A stretch of DNA of 64,000 nucleotides from Balaenoptera acutorostrata (GCF_949987535.1 NC_080079.1:8374001-8438000), one strand, 5' to 3'. Positions 1 through 12,719 are shown, counted from the first letter of the stretch. A program made the numbers and translations. Notes: generated from the sequence alone by a model not told the origin.

Positions 1-2640
1 GGCTTGGACTTATGTGAGATGGGTAAGCACTTTAGGTTCTTCGATAGGAGAGCAACATTATACATGGGTGTTTCAGGGAGAAAGCTGGTAGCTTCCCATG
101 TGGGGTGAACAGCAAGTCACAGAGGCCAGAAGCAGAGATACCTGCCAAGCAAGTGTCCCGGTAATCTGACGCGAGGCTCTGAGCAATGGACCAGGATACT
201 GCCAGTGGGAATGGAGGAAGAGGCGAGTTAAAGAAGACGTGCCACAAGAAGCAACAGGATTCAGAGACGTGTCAGCAGTCTTAGAAGGTAAAGCATAAAT
301 GGGGCAAAGTCTTCATCTGGGAAGCTGAAGAATGAGGGAATCCTCCCTGGCAGATAAGCTGGGGTTGAGAAGCAGGATGAGGCTTGGTGAACAAGAGAAT
401 GAGGTCAGCTTGGCCACGCCCTCTTCCTAAACTTCATGAACTCTGGCTGTGCCCTGCAAATTTCCAGGCGAGCAGCCCCAGAGATGGAGAATCAGAGGTA
501 GACAAAGGCAGCTCCAGCAACCGTGCAGCAGGTTGCTACATTGGCATCAGTGCCAATTCTTGTTCTGTGTGTTCTGCTTGCTTTAATTATGTGCCTCTCC
601 ACGGAAAACAAACAAGCAAGCAATAATACAGAGAACAGTGATTAGTGGGATTCATTTCCTGATTCGAGGGATGTGCTGAGAATCACGATTGAGTGGGACA
701 TTCTCTGATCGTTTACCAGACGCTGCAGCGGAGGTGTATGTTATTTTAGTTACCTAAGAGGTGCCAGGAAAGTAACGCGTTTTCAAAACTTGTGGGTTTG
801 GGGCCATCAAGATTCAGACTGCCTGACTTTAACTATTGCCTAAAGGCAGGAGAGAAGGATTTAGTCCGACTGCCACTAGTTTGCTTTGTGTCCTTGGGTG
901 AGTCTGGGCCTCAGTCTCCTCCCCCGTAAAATGGGAGGGAGAAGGTTAGTCTCAAACTTTAACTGTATCAGAATTATGTGAGGAGCTTCTAGACGTGCCA
1001 GCGCCCAATCCCACCCCTCAGGAGATCCTGTAGGTCCTGGGCATCTGCGTGTTTAGCAAGCTCTGGGGTCTCTGGTAGAGGTAGTGCAGGGTGCAATCCT
1101 GCCTGGATGGAGGATTCCAGGTGACCCTCTCGCTTGCGCTTTGTACAGCCGGCTGGAACTTCTGGGTGTGTCACTTGCTGCTTTTTTGCCACTGAAGCCC
1201 CGTGTGGACTTATTTTGTTGTCTGGAGTGCCTGGCTTTAGATAAAAGAGCCCCTGTGAGTGAGCCCCGGGGGATATATCCTGGAAGAGGGTGGGAAAGCA
1301 TCCAGAGGGGGTCACGGACCAGCCCAGCCCAGGCCTGCTTGGAGAGTAGACGGAGGGGAAGGGGGCCTTCCTCTTCTCTCACTCTGGAGACCTCTGCCGG
1401 CTCTGGGTTCCAGAATGTCCTGGGAAGTTGACAACCAAGTCCAAGGCCTCCTGGCCCTTGGGGATAGGACAGGGCCCTGCCTCAGCCTGCCCCCCTCTCC
1501 CACCCCCCCACCCCTCCCCATCCATTCTGCTTTGGCCTGAGGTCTGGGAGACCAGGAAACCTGCCTTAAAAGATGGCCTGGTTAATCGGTCTGTGTGGGG
1601 ACAATGAGAGAAAACCAGGCGGCAAATGGGGGAGGCCAGAGGCAGAGGACAGCCCAAGCCTGATCACTGTGTGGGTTCAGAAGTGTGACTCCAGGGAAAT
1701 GGGGAGGCCTTGCCTGGGTGCCCAGACCCAACTCAGTGGCACCCTGGAATGGTAGGGTCCACAGGGACTGGGAAGGTGATAGCCCAACCGAGAGTTGAGG
1801 GTCAGTCTGTCCCTGGGGTCAGCAGAAAGGCTCCCCAAAGATGTTTCTACCTGAATCCTGGGGATCCATGAACCGGTTAGGTTACATGGCAAAATGGCCT
1901 TTGCATATGTGATTGAGGTTACCACCTTAAGAGAAGGGGATTATCCTGAATTATTTGGGTGGGTCCATCTGATCCAGGAGTAGAGAATTTTCCCCAGCTG
2001 GGAAGAGGGAAGATTTGGCAGAAGGAGAGAGATTTGAAGCCATTGGAGGAACTCAACACGCCAGTGCTGGCTCTGAGACGTAGAGGCCACATACAGGACC
2101 AGAGAGAGGCTGCTGGAAACGTCTCATGGCCAGCAAGAGAAGGAACACAGGCAGCACCCGGGAGTGAAGACTGGCCAGGCTGATGGCCGGCCAGAAAAGA
2201 GGACCTCAGGGCTACCACCTCTGGGAACTCACCTCAGCCAACACCTGTGTGAGCCTGGAAGATTCTTCCCCAGAGGTCCCACTAGGGAATGCAGCCTGCT
2301 GATTGAAGCCTGGGTTTTAGCCTGGTGACACCCGCTCAGACTTCTAACCTGCAGACCTGTACCATAATAAGTATGTGTTGCTTTAAACCACTAAATTTGT
2401 AGTAATCTGTTACAGCAGCAATAGAAAACCAATGCAGGCCCCATGTCCCCAACATCCCAGCCTGAAAGATGAACACAAAGCTTTCCAAGGACATAAGCTA
2501 CTTGTTTAAAAGGTAGCGTGAGCTCCCTGCCCTGAAGACGGGAACCTGCTCACAGATGAACCAAACGCGCCCTGTGACCGTCAGGACGTCAGCCGTAGGA
2601 TGACTCCACTTCTCTCCTCACCCAACAGGGTCACTTCTCA
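1..2640. other. Upstream intergenic region, no gene seen
   Basis: No open reading frame here has a recognisable protein, and no splice-flanked exon was seen. A MIR-like piece with the usual 'cctcagt..cctc..gtaaaatggg' core lies near 860-945 on +. An MLT1-type LTR occupies about 1845-2436. The rest is unassigned mammalian sequence with moderate GC. It is the 5' flank of CPXM2. Confidence 0.6.
1845..2436 (+). mobile_element. MLT1-type solo LTR (ERVL-MaLR)
   Basis: The order of segments matches the MLT1 pattern. It runs through 'ttacatggcaaaatgg..tttgca', 'gattatcctgaattatttgggtggg', 'ggaatgcagcctgctga' and 'ttttagcctggtgac'. It closes with 'taaaccactaaatttgtagta' and 'gttacagcagcaatagaaaac'. 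No internal region or partner LTR is visible, so it is an old solo LTR. Subfamily and exact 5' edge are not resolved. Confidence 0.75.
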
Positions 2641-2671
2641 GTCAGGAGCAGGGCTCCGCGCCCCCGCCCCG

Positions 2672-2691
2672 CCCCCCCCCCCCCCCCCCCC
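2672..2691 (+). repeat. Poly(C) tract, 20 C
   Basis: Twenty uninterrupted C residues follow 'cccccgccccg'. The tract lies about 670 bp upstream of the CPXM2 start codon, at the outer edge of the GC-rich promoter region. The length may be affected by sequencing or assembly slippage. Confidence 0.9.
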
Positions 2692-3170
2692 GCCACTTTA
2701 CTCCTCGGAACGCTGGGGACCTGGGATCCTCATTCATAGTTCCTGAAATAGGATCATGGTCAGGTTGAGGAAAGGTCTGTCTGGCAGGTGGGGAACCCGT
2801 GTCTGATGTGGAGCCAGGGACGGGGTAGGGGTCAGGAGAGCTGGAGACTAGGCTTCGGGCTCTAATTTGCTTTAGGACCTTGGGCCGATCCTTTTTCATC
2901 GTGGGTCACGGCTCCCCAACCTGTAAAACGGCTCGAGGTTCCTTCTAGATAGAAACTCCTTTGAGTCTCTGGGGAAGCAGGCGCCCAGCACTGGCCGGCT
3001 TCGGGAGTGCGGGCAAAGGGGGAGGTTGGGAGAGAGTTGATGGGGTGGAGGAGGCCCCCAACACCCGGCTCCCAGGACCGGCCACCGCGGGGTCGGCAGG
3101 GAAGGGAGGGAGGAGGGAAGGGCGGGGCCGGCCCCCCTGCCCCCGCCCCGCGTCTGGGCGCGCCCCTGCC

Positions 3171-3203
3171 CGCCCCAGCCCGGCCCAGCCCGGCCCAGCC
3201 CGG
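3171..3203 (+). repeat. 10-bp GC-rich tandem repeat in promoter/5'UTR
   Basis: The unit 'cggcccagcc' is repeated about 3.3 times; the first copy is the variant 'cgccccagcc'. It lies 157-189 bp upstream of the CPXM2 ATG, so it is in the core promoter or the 5'UTR. Confidence 0.8.
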
Positions 3204-3263
3204 AGAGCGGGTCACACGCGCCGCCGGCCGGACGCCTCCGCGTCTCGTGCGCCCCGCTGTTGA

Positions 3264-3776
<513 letters not shown>

Positions 3777-6605
3777 TGAGAGACCCGTGAACCTCCCCGT
3801 CGCCGCCCCCCACCCCCTTCCTAGGCTCTGCACTGCGCCTCCCGCGGGCCGCTCCGGGCGCCCCGGAACTTAAACCCGACCGGCGGTCCCCTCTCAGGTA
3901 GAGACAGGCTGTGCAGTTGGGAGGCTGCCTGGGGAGCTGGTCCCAATGCCCCAAGTTGGAAATTTCCTGGGCAAAGGATCTTTCTGCCGGACACTTTTTC
4001 CTACTCTGCCTACTTTTTCAGTCTGCCCCCAGGGCGTTTTCTTGAGAGTGAATTTCCTATTTGGCGATGTGACTAGTTGGTCTGTTTTGGCACCGTGGCC
4101 TTCTGGGGAGAGCTCAGCGGTGGGCCTTTCCCCAGCCAGGGTCCCCCTCTCGCTCCCTCCCTCCTGCTTTCTGTGGGTCCCTTGAATCCTCTGTCCAGTA
4201 GGGGCAGGACGGCAGAGCCTCTGTCGGGGAGCCTTGGGCTGCAGCTGGACTCCTGTGCCGGCGGAGGGGTTAGGGAAGCCCGGTGGCGCCTGAAGCCGGC
4301 CGTCTCTCCCAGCCTTCTCAGTTGCATCGCTACTTTCTGCCTGCCCCGTCTTGGGGAAATGACTTCCATTTGGTTTCTTACACTCCTTGAGAAGGGGGAC
4401 TTTCTCTTCATTGTCCCAAATGTTCTTTGCTCAAATTGCAGAGGGCTGCGGTCCTAGTATTTAAAGACTGAGGACGTGAGGCAGGATTGTGGCCAAATTC
4501 TCCGGCCTTGTAACGGCCTTCCTTGAAAGGAGATACATGCCAGTGGCACCATTACACAGCTCCTGGCATGAAAGGCATCACCTTTGTTTGGTTAAACTGT
4601 TCACAAAAGATAGCAGCGAGGCAGTGGGGAAGGAGTGGAGATGGCGGCCCAGAACTCTTGAGTGTGTGGGCCCATCTCAGCAGCTCCTTTGCACTTACCT
4701 GGAGGGGGGAGTCCTGCCATGTTTCCGTTTGTGGGCAACTCTGTACATCTGCAGGCAGTTCTGTGAGTTGTGTAACCCTGAACAGAACCATCTGGAATTT
4801 CCTTTATTTTCTGGGGAATTATGAACATTAAGATTTGTAAAAAAACATACTGGTTTAGTAACAGGAATAGGAGTGGGAAAAGACACTCACATTTGTAGAC
4901 CATCCACTGTGACTTTATTAGGAGATTTATGGACAGCCGTCTCATTAATTCTTTCAGGGGCTCTGAGGGGTGGGTATTCTTGTTACTTTACAGATGAGGA
5001 AAGTGAGGCTCTGACCACGTAGGCAAGCTGCTTAGGGTCACTCGCTGGCGTGGGAGATTTGAAAGCCCTTCTCCTGTGCTTTCAACTCAAGACCTTTTTT
5101 GTTTGGTAGTTTGAATCAAGCTGGCATGGGTTTTTGTTTTTTTTAGTATCTGCTATGTGGTTAGCACAGCGCTGGGCATGGTTGGGGGAGGTGGGTGGGA
5201 GACACATTTGTTAGGTTCTGGTATTTACTGGGGGGGACGGCAAGGGGAGCATGGAAGAAGCCCCAGACTGAGAGTCTGAGGACTGCACTTAACGCCCGGG
5301 TCTGGGCCTCAGCACTCAGCTTCCTGGACCTCAGCATCTTTATCCGCCCAAGACGACTAGTGTCTGCTACCTTACCTGTCAGTTGTTTGATGAGCTTTTC
5401 AACAAAAGCTTGCAGTGTGTCAGCTCGTGGCTGTGCTAGTCCTTCTGTGAGTTCTTCATAATTCCGCAGGTCCTTACGGAGAACCTTTCCAACATCAGGT
5501 GCTGGGTGAGGTCCTGGGGGAGGGGAGCGCAAGACAGCCCCGGCCCCACCCTCCTGGAACACACCAAAGTTGGCGGCTTGGAGAAGGTTATTGCAGGTGT
5601 GTTGAGGGCTGTATTGCTGATTCCCCAAAATAAAAACAGGGCCCTGGAAATTCCAGAGACTCAGCTTCTGGAGAGCTGCCTCCAGGCCTCCTGCCTAGAG
5701 TGTGTGTTTCTAATAAATTCTCTGGGGCTTTTCAGAGCTCCCCGACTCTGACAAAGTGTGACCTTGGTCACAGACTTTCAACTCTGTTCTCCCCACTCAG
5801 CTTTTTTTGGCACTTGACTACTGGAACCCTTTACCCTGGACCTCAAGTGGGGGAGCTTGGTTAAGACTGACTTTGATTGGGGGGGGGGGGTTAGTGATAG
5901 TTTGTGCAGTTAAATTGCAGTAAGAGGAAATGATTTTGCCCCCCTTAAGGGGTGGCTTGATATATGTACTGCCCGTGATATAATAGAAGCATTTGTTTCT
6001 GTTTGTTGTGAACTTCTGGACTGGGTAGATGGTGCTTGCTACATACCAGGCACTGTCTAGACACTGAGGTGGGAGTGAGAGGTTAGATTTAGAGAAGAAA
6101 AAGAATGTGAAAGCATACCTAAGTACTCATTGAAAAGTCTGTCATGTGCTTTGTCTTTGCAGATGATAAAATATTTTCCAGATAGCCTGTATCTTGCATA
6201 AAGGCTGGGCTCAAGGGACGATGGAAGGCAGATGTTCTGTGCGTCAGGGTCTAGGAGGGAGTCTTGTCTGAATCCCATAGGAAGGTTTACTTAAGGAGCC
6301 AAGGACACTGGGGATTTGATCTTGGTGTGAGTTTGACTTTGCCCCTTGACTGTTCTTTCATGCTACCACAGAAATGTGCAATGGATGTCATGGGCTGACA
6401 TTCTCCTGGAAGTGGCTTGGACAGCTGAATCCTTTGGTTAATTGAGAGCATTGCATTTTTCCACGAGTGGCTGACAGATTCCGGAGAAGTAGAGCCCTGA
6501 TATGCTGAATAGAGTGGAATCTTAAATTTTTTTAAAAGTTTTTATTTGGAAATAATTATAGACTCACAGGAAATTGTAGAAATAGTGCAGAGAGATCCTG
6601 TATAC

Positions 6606-7209
6606 CAGGGGTGCCCTGTACTGGTCCGTGGCCTGTTAGGAACTGGGCCGCACAGCAGGAGGTGAGTGGCGGGCGATCGAGCGAAGCTTCATCTGTATTT
6701 ACAGCCGCTCCCCATCACTCGCGTTACCGCCTGATCTCCACCTGCTGTCAGATCAGTGGCGGCATTAGATTCTCATAGGAGCACGAACCCTACTGTGAAC
6801 TGTGCATGCGAGGGATCTAGGTTGCGCGCTCCTTACGAGAATCTAATGCCTGATGGTCTGAGGTGGAGCTGAGGCAGTGATGCTAGGGGAGTGGCTGCAG
6901 GTACAGATTATCATTAGCAGAGAAGTTTGACGGCACAGAGACCATAATAATCAATTGCTTGCAGATTCATACCAAAACCCAATCAGTGAGTGGCGAGTGA
7001 AAACAAGCTCAGGGCTCCCACTGATTCTGCATTATGGTGAGTTGTGTAATTATTTCATTATATATTACAATGTAATGATAATAGAAATAAAGTGCACAAT
7101 AAATGTAATGCGCTTGAATCATCCCGAAACCAACCCCCCACCCCCCGTCTGTGGAAGAATTGTCTTCCATGAAACTGGTCCCTGATGCCAAAAAGGTTGG
7201 GGACCACTG
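6606..7209 (-). mobile_element. MER1-type hAT-Charlie DNA transposon
   Basis: The left terminus begins caggggtgcc and the right terminus ends ttggggaccactg, the inverted ends of the MER1/Charlie group. A perfect 8-bp target-site duplication, ctgtatac, flanks it at 6598-6605 and 7210-7217. Internal landmarks include 'ggcctgttaggaactgggcc', 'gcattagattctcatagga' and 'cttgaatcatcccgaaacca'. No transposase frame remains, so it is a non-autonomous copy. Confidence 0.88.
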
Positions 7210-7264
7210 CTGTATACTCTTTTCCCAGCTTCCCCCAGTGCTAACATCTTTTAGAACTACAGTG

Positions 7265-7306
7265 CAGGATTTCTTAACCTTGGCAGTATTGACATTTTGG
7301 GGCCAA

Positions 7307-7339
<33 letters not shown>

Positions 7340-7496
7340 TGTGTCTCGGGGCGAAGGCTGTCTTGTGCATTGTAGGATATTTAGCAACATCCCTGGCCTT
7401 GACCCACTAGATGCTGGTAGCACCCTCCCCCAAGTTGTGACAACTAAAAATGTCTCTAGACATTGTCACATGTCACCAGTGGGTTGAGAATCACTG
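7265..7496 (-). mobile_element. MER5A-type hAT-Charlie element
   Basis: Ends are caggatttcttaacct and gggttgagaatcactg. In between are 'gtgcattgtaggatattt', 'cccaagttgtgacaac' and 'tgtctctagacattg', matching MER5A in reverse. A (TG)n microsatellite at 7309-7344 interrupts it. An 8-bp target duplication is not clear. Confidence 0.85.
7309..7344 (+). repeat. (TG)n microsatellite
   Basis: About 18 TG dinucleotides with a small GCGC interruption near the 3' end, inside the MER5A copy. Its length and interruption suggest it may be polymorphic. Confidence 0.9.
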
Positions 7497-7543
7497 CTAT
7501 ATACAGTATCAAAATAGGAAATTGACATTGGTACAATACTTTT

Positions 7544-7843
7544 TTTTTTAAAACTTTGGGTTTATTTATTTAATTTATTTATGGCTGTGTTGGGTCTTCG
7601 TTTCTGTGCGAGGGCTTTCTCTAGTTGCGGCGAGCGGGGGCCACTCTTCATCGCGATGCGCGGGCCTCTCACTATCACGGCCTCTCTTGTTGCGGAGCAC
7701 AGGCTCCAGACGCGCAGGCTCAGTAATTGTGGCTCACGGGCCTAGTTGCTCCATGGCATGTGGGATCTTCCCAGACCAGGGCTCGAACCCGTGTCCCCTG
7801 CATTGGCAGGCAGATTCTCAACCACTGTGCCACCAGGGAAGCC
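7544..7843 (-). mobile_element. CHR-2 SINE (tRNA-derived)
   Basis: Read on -, it starts ggcttccctggtggcac and has a tRNA B-box-like 'gggttcgagcc'. It then has the CHR-2 body (RC of 'ggctgtgttgggtcttcg') and an A/T-rich tail. A 15-bp target-site duplication, tggtacaatactttt, flanks it at 7529-7543 and 7844-7858. Confidence 0.9.
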
Positions 7844-7896
7844 TGGTACAATACTTTTAACTTTTAGATTACATTCCCTGGTTTTCACATGCACTC

Positions 7897-7944
7897 GTGT
7901 GTGTGTGTGTGTGTGTGTGTGTGGGGGTGTGTGTGGGTGGTTTT
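7897..7944 (+). repeat. (TG)n microsatellite
   Basis: A run of about 17 TG units is followed by a G-rich interrupted TG stretch, within the old L1M fragment. Confidence 0.9.
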
Positions 7945-9947
7945 CTTCATTGTCTCACATCTATAGATTCATGGAACCATCACCATCAGGATACAGAACT
8001 GTGAAATCCTTTCCTGTGGTGGAGTGGGACTCAGTATCATAAAATTTCTGAGGCCCTCATTGTGAACATCAGTAACTCCCAGAATTTTAGAACTTCAAGG
8101 AACCTAAGTGTTCATTGCATGCAAGTTCTTGTTTATTGCAAGATTCCGACAGTGGGCTGCTCGGTGTTAAAAAATGATTAAAGAAGACAATTTAGGTGAT
8201 ATAAACTTTTTTTAACACTTTCATGAAGTGGACAGTCTCCTTGTGGAGAACGGCAAAATGGGGCAGAAGGCAGAAAGCTTTTATAGGACAAAGAATAAAG
8301 AACAAGGAAGAAGAACATAGAAAATATCTGGTTGGCTGGGGCAACACAGTCCACTTTGTTTGGGGTGAGGAGACCCAGAGTTGGCTTGGCATTTGGGAAT
8401 TGGCTAACTATTTCTGACTAAGAGGAGATTGTTAGGAACAGGAAGCTTATCTAAGTTTTGTTTCCTGATGTGGTACCCCGGGTAAGAGCAACTCCTTCTT
8501 GGGCCTGGAAGTTTACTTCAACACCAGTCTTGGCTCACACGTTTCCACTGATGGGCGCACACCACCTTGCGAGGTTGCTTATCCATTGGATAAATAGTAC
8601 TGATTGCTAGAATGTTCTGTTTCACAGGGACCTGGCAAGGTGCTTCTCTCTAATTCCATTTATTCTAGCCAAATTCAATATTTTCTAGATCCCTGCAGTT
8701 GGAATGCTTTGAGGTCCAAAGAGTGAGTCTCCTGGCCCCAGTTTTCATCATCCCAGGGTGAAGAGTGAGATGAGGGACCACATTCTGGGCATGGGAGTGG
8801 ACTTGGGGTGTACTTCTCATGTCATCTCCAAATTGATGGACTTGGTTTGGAGCCATACTTTTTGTAGAGAAAAAAATGGAACAGAGAAGTAAACCATAGT
8901 TATATAACTGATTTGCCTTTTCCCTCCCAAGTGGTAGTAAGAAACAATTTGATAAGCAAGACTCTTAATAGGTGATTTGAAGATGTTTTGTTCTCCCCCC
9001 TCCACTGGGTTAGAAGTAGCTTTTAACTTTTGGGTTCCCGCTTGTTTGTTGCTTTCTTCAAGGACTGGGGAGCATGCGCCTCTGTTGGAATACACGCCCG
9101 CCTGCATTGCACCCATGGTTTTGGTCCACGGTCTTGAGTCCATGGAATTTGCAGAGTGGGCAGCGAGCCATGTTTGTTCGTATGTCTGTGCCCAGAACTG
9201 GAGAGTTTGCACTTTGTACTGTGTTGCCCCGGCTTGGGGTGGGGGTGGGGGGCAGGCAGGCGGCGATAATCAAAGAGTTGTTATTTGAGCATATTTGGTT
9301 GTAAACAAAGCCCTTTCTGTTATGCGCTGCCAGCTAGTTGCTGGAAAGAGCTTCGCTTTTAAGCTTTTGCTGCAGCACTCTTCAGGGCGTCTTGCAAGGT
9401 TTGGCCTTCGGATGGAAATGTCTTCTGGTGGGCAAAGCTGGAGTGTGAGGATTAGACGAATGTGTCTGTAAATATTTCACTATATATTTTAAAAGCAATC
9501 ACAAGGCTATCAGCACACCTAAACAAATAACAAGAGATCTTTATATCATGGTATTATATGTTCTCTTGAAGAGTTAAATCCAGAGTGTTTGGTCCAACTC
9601 CCTACAAAATTCCAAGGGAAAGGACTTTTTATAAAAAAGGTCTTCTCATGTACATCAGCAAGCAGCTTTCTAAGACACCATCTCTGTTTCCAAAATGCTT
9701 TCCAAAGTCAGCTATTCGCGCTGGCAGATCTCCTCTCGACTGTGCCCATGGTTCCAGAAACCAGGGTTTGTGCGTGGATAATGAAGGGACAGACACTTGC
9801 GTGTTTGGGAAAGCTGGGTTGGATGCTGTGCTTCTTGAAAATAGCCAACATGTTTCCTGCTTGCCCCGAGCATCCCTGGCTGCCAGGTCTCACGGTGGAT
9901 GGTGCCTTCAGTCCCATGGCAACAGCAGCCTGGGCCCTGGAACCTGG

Positions 9948-10042
9948 CCACGCCACGCGGCATACGGGATCTTAGTTCCTGACCCCGTGCGCCCCGCAGT
10001 GGAAGCATGGAGTCTGAACCACTGGACTGCCAGGGAAGTCCC
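9948..10042 (-). mobile_element. Short CHR SINE, tRNA head only
   Basis: On - the element begins gggacttccctggcagtcc and runs through the tRNA-like region to about 'ccgcgtggcgtgg'. There is no A-rich tail. An imperfect 11-12 bp duplication (ctggaacctgg / ttggaacctgg) flanks it at 9937-9947 and 10043-10053. Confidence 0.8.
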
Positions 10043-10501
10043 TTGGAACCTGGATTTTTGAGGTGGGGGTCTCCGCTGGATGTCTGAGGTGGCCAGGGAG
10101 CCTGAGCTCTCAGGTTTTGTGCCTCCAGCAATGGCTCTGCCTTCTGTGGCCTTCTGAGGTCCCTGCCCCCATCGCTGCTTTTCTGGGATCATGAAACCCA
10201 TAAAACTGGGGTGGCTTTGGATGGCTACGGGAAGGGCTAGTGTTCGTACCTGGCTGGGATCCCATCGACTACTGATCTGGGTATCGTAGGATGGTCAGAG
10301 CCACACAAGACACCTTTAAATGTTCATTTAAGACTCTCTTTTCATTTAAGACTCTAGATTTTTATGGAATACTTGATCCATGAGAGGAACATGTAAGGGT
10401 TTGGCATAGTTTTTTCAGCATTCAGAGAGATTCAAAATCTGGCTCTGCCACTCATGGGCACGTGTGACATCTTCATGCCTCGAATTCCTCACCGTGATGG
10501 G

Positions 10502-10527
10502 AATAATAATAATAATAATAATAATAA
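10502..10527 (+). repeat. (AAT)n microsatellite
   Basis: About 8.7 AAT units lie at the position where MIR elements carry an ATT/AAT-rich tail, within a MIR-like sequence (about 10430-10560). Confidence 0.9.
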
Positions 10528-11103
10528 GCTTCCCAAGGTGGTGTGAGGTTAGAAGGTCGATGCACAGCCTCGCAGTCTTTCGAGGGACAGGTCAGAGGCA
10601 GCTTCTACCCAGTGTCCTCAGGTCCCCCAGCTACACTGAGTCCTGATGGGTCCCGCTTAGCAATGCAGCCCGGCTTATTGGCGTTTCCTTCTCTGAGTCT
10701 CACTCCCTCCACTTCTTCATTTGTGCTTCATGAGATCACCTCTCACATTCACTCCTGCCCCCAAGGCCTTGTCTCAGGCTGGTTCCAGGCAGAACCCAGA
10801 CGGAGACCAGCAGGTACCAGCGGCGCCCCCTGCAGGGCTGGCACAACCCACCTGCTGTGGTTACCAGCGTATCTCTTTAAAGGCTAAGGGCTTCTTACTT
10901 GGTTGCAGGTCAGGAAGGCGGCTGTTACTGCACAGAGGCTGGGAGTGGCTGTCCCTTCTGCCCTGGGGACCCTGGTGGAGGCCAAGTCTTCTGCACAAGA
11001 CCAAGGTCTTTCTTCTGCACGGAAGGCCAGCCCAGAGGAGGACACAGTCTGATCAGCTAGTTTCCCAGGGAAGACACAGCCGAGCAGGAGGAGGGGAGGG
11101 CTT

Positions 11104-11140
11104 TTGATTGATTGATTGACTGACTGATTGATCGATTGAC
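11104..11140 (+). repeat. Degenerate (GATT)n tetranucleotide repeat
   Basis: The run is made of gattgattgattgactgactgattgatc-like units, about nine tetramers with C and G substitutions. No element body was recognised around it. Confidence 0.85.
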
Positions 11141-11411
11141 TCTGGTCCAGCCCTGGTAAAAAATGTATTTAGAAAATTGCACTGGTGCTTCCGTCTCCAG
11201 CCCAGACCATTCAGGTCACTGATTAACGGAAGCAGGCACGTCCTTTAACCACTCAGCCCCTTTTTTTCAGGCTTCACCTGATCCCTGGGAAAACTCTTTC
11301 TGCCAGGAGCTTGACTGTCTCAGATTTGGGAACTGGATAAGGACACAGGCTGTCCCCTCCCTGTGTCATGATCCTTTTCTTGCTAACACACACAGGGAGC
11401 ACGAGTTTCTG

Positions 11412-11539
11412 ATTTTTTATTTTTATTTTTGGCCGCTCCGTGCAGCCTGCGGGATCTTAGTTCCCCAACCAGGGATCGAACCCACGCCACCTACAGTGGA
11501 AACCTGGAGTCTTAACCACTGGACCGCCAGGGAAGTCCC
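11412..11539 (-). mobile_element. CHR SINE, short form
   Basis: On - it starts gggacttccctggcggtcc and carries a B-box-like 'gggttcgatccctgg'. It runs to 'ggctgcacggagcggcc' and an A-rich tail. The duplication gggagcacgagtttct (11396-11411) / gggagcacaggtttct (11540-11555) matches at 14 of 16 positions. Confidence 0.9.
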
Positions 11540-12129
11540 GGGAGCACAGGTTTCTAACCGCTTTCGTTTCGGCTTTTCACATTCACCTGCAAGGTCCTCC
11601 TTGGTCCCATGGTGTTTGAGAAAAGTGGAATTATTGTCTGTCCTGGTGCTGCGAGGCTGCCTCTCTGGGGAGCTCCCGAGAACCTGCAGTGGCTTGGTTT
11701 CCCGCATGGCCTTCCTCCTCATGCGGGTTCCTTCCCAAGAGCCAGGCAAGGCGCTTAGGGCCGGGGCTGCGTCCTTCACAAGAGGGAGTGCAGGTGCCAT
11801 AGGGCTGGAATTTCTTGGGAAAATGCAAATATGCAGCAAAGAATTTTTTCAGATTCTGGGGTTGCTACTGTAAGCTCCGAGTATAGAGAGGGGAAAAAAT
11901 AGTTTCCTGTCAATCAAGGAGCATGATATTTATCACCATGGAGCAGAATAGAATATGTGGCCTGCATTGGCAATTCAGTTTGCTACTTTTAAGGAATTCA
12001 GTTTTGTCACGCAGCCCAGATGGAGATGTTGATTTGGTTCTGGCTCCTTCTCTGTACATTATTTCCACTTCACTCTTTCTTTCATCTGTACAGACCATAT
12101 GCTGCCTTTCTTGCTGTAGGAGAAGAAGG

Positions 12130-12320
12130 GGCAGGGAAGGGCCTAGGCCTGGCGTCAGGCTCCTGCTCTGCCGCCTCCTGGCTCTGTCAGTGACCTCGGG
12201 TGGGTCTCTTCTCCTCTGAGCCTCTGTGTCCCGCTCTGTAGAATAATGTTCATAGCAAGCTTCCTGCCCTCGATGGGCATTTGCCAAGATCGAATGTTTT
12301 AATCTATGTGAAAATGCCTT
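12130..12320 (+). mobile_element. MIR SINE fragment
   Basis: The sequence follows the MIR core: 'ctcctggctctgtcagtgacct..gggt', 'cctctgagcctc' and 'ctctgtagaataatg'. It is highly diverged, as expected for this old tRNA-derived family. Confidence 0.7.
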
Positions 12321-12436
12321 GTAAATTGTGCCTCATGCTTCACGTGTTGGCTGTTACTCTTCCAGCAACTGGGATGGTGCTTTGTGACAGTGGGGACTTG
12401 GGACTAATATGAAGGATGAGAAGGTGGAGGCTGGCT

Positions 12437-12698
12437 TTTTTTTTTTTTTTTTTTTTCTATGCGAGGGCTTCCGCTAGTTGCGGCGAGCGGGGGCCACTCT
12501 TCATCGCGGTGCGCGGGCCTCTCACTATCGCGGCCTCTCTTGTTGCGGAGCACAGGCTCCAGACGCGCAGGCTCAGTAGTTGTGGCTCACGGGCCTAGTT
12601 GCTCCGCGGCATGTGGGATCTTCCCAGACCAGGGCTCGAACCCATGTCCCCTGCATTGGCAGGCAGACTCTCAACCACTGTGCCACCCGGGAAGCCCC
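12437..12698 (-). mobile_element. CHR-2 SINE
   Basis: The T-rich tail at 12437-12456 is followed by the CHR-2 body and a tRNA head ending cacccgggaagcccc. An imperfect duplication of about 14 bp flanks it: ggaggctggctttt (before) and ggaggctgtctttt (after), one mismatch. Confidence 0.88.
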
Positions 12699-12719
12699 AG
12701 GAGGCTGTCTTTTATTCAG

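Larger units (their letters stand above)
6530..8010 (-). mobile_element. Old L1M 3' tail, interrupted by three younger insertions
   Basis: The host sequence survives as four pieces: about 6530-6605, 7218-7264, 7497-7543 and 7859-8010. Joined in order they follow the same path as a second copy at about 27760-28060. Shared landmarks are 'aattatagac.cac.ggaaattg', 'cattgacattggtaca', a TG-rich stretch, and 'catggaa..accatcac'. That order is typical of antisense L1M 3' ends. The subfamily is not resolved. Confidence 0.65.

Noticed and set aside
7544..7843. tRNA gene called from the B-box-like sequences in CHR elements
   Set aside because: The tRNA-like heads are decayed SINE promoters joined to SINE bodies, without an intact cloverleaf. 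No true tRNA gene was seen in the window.
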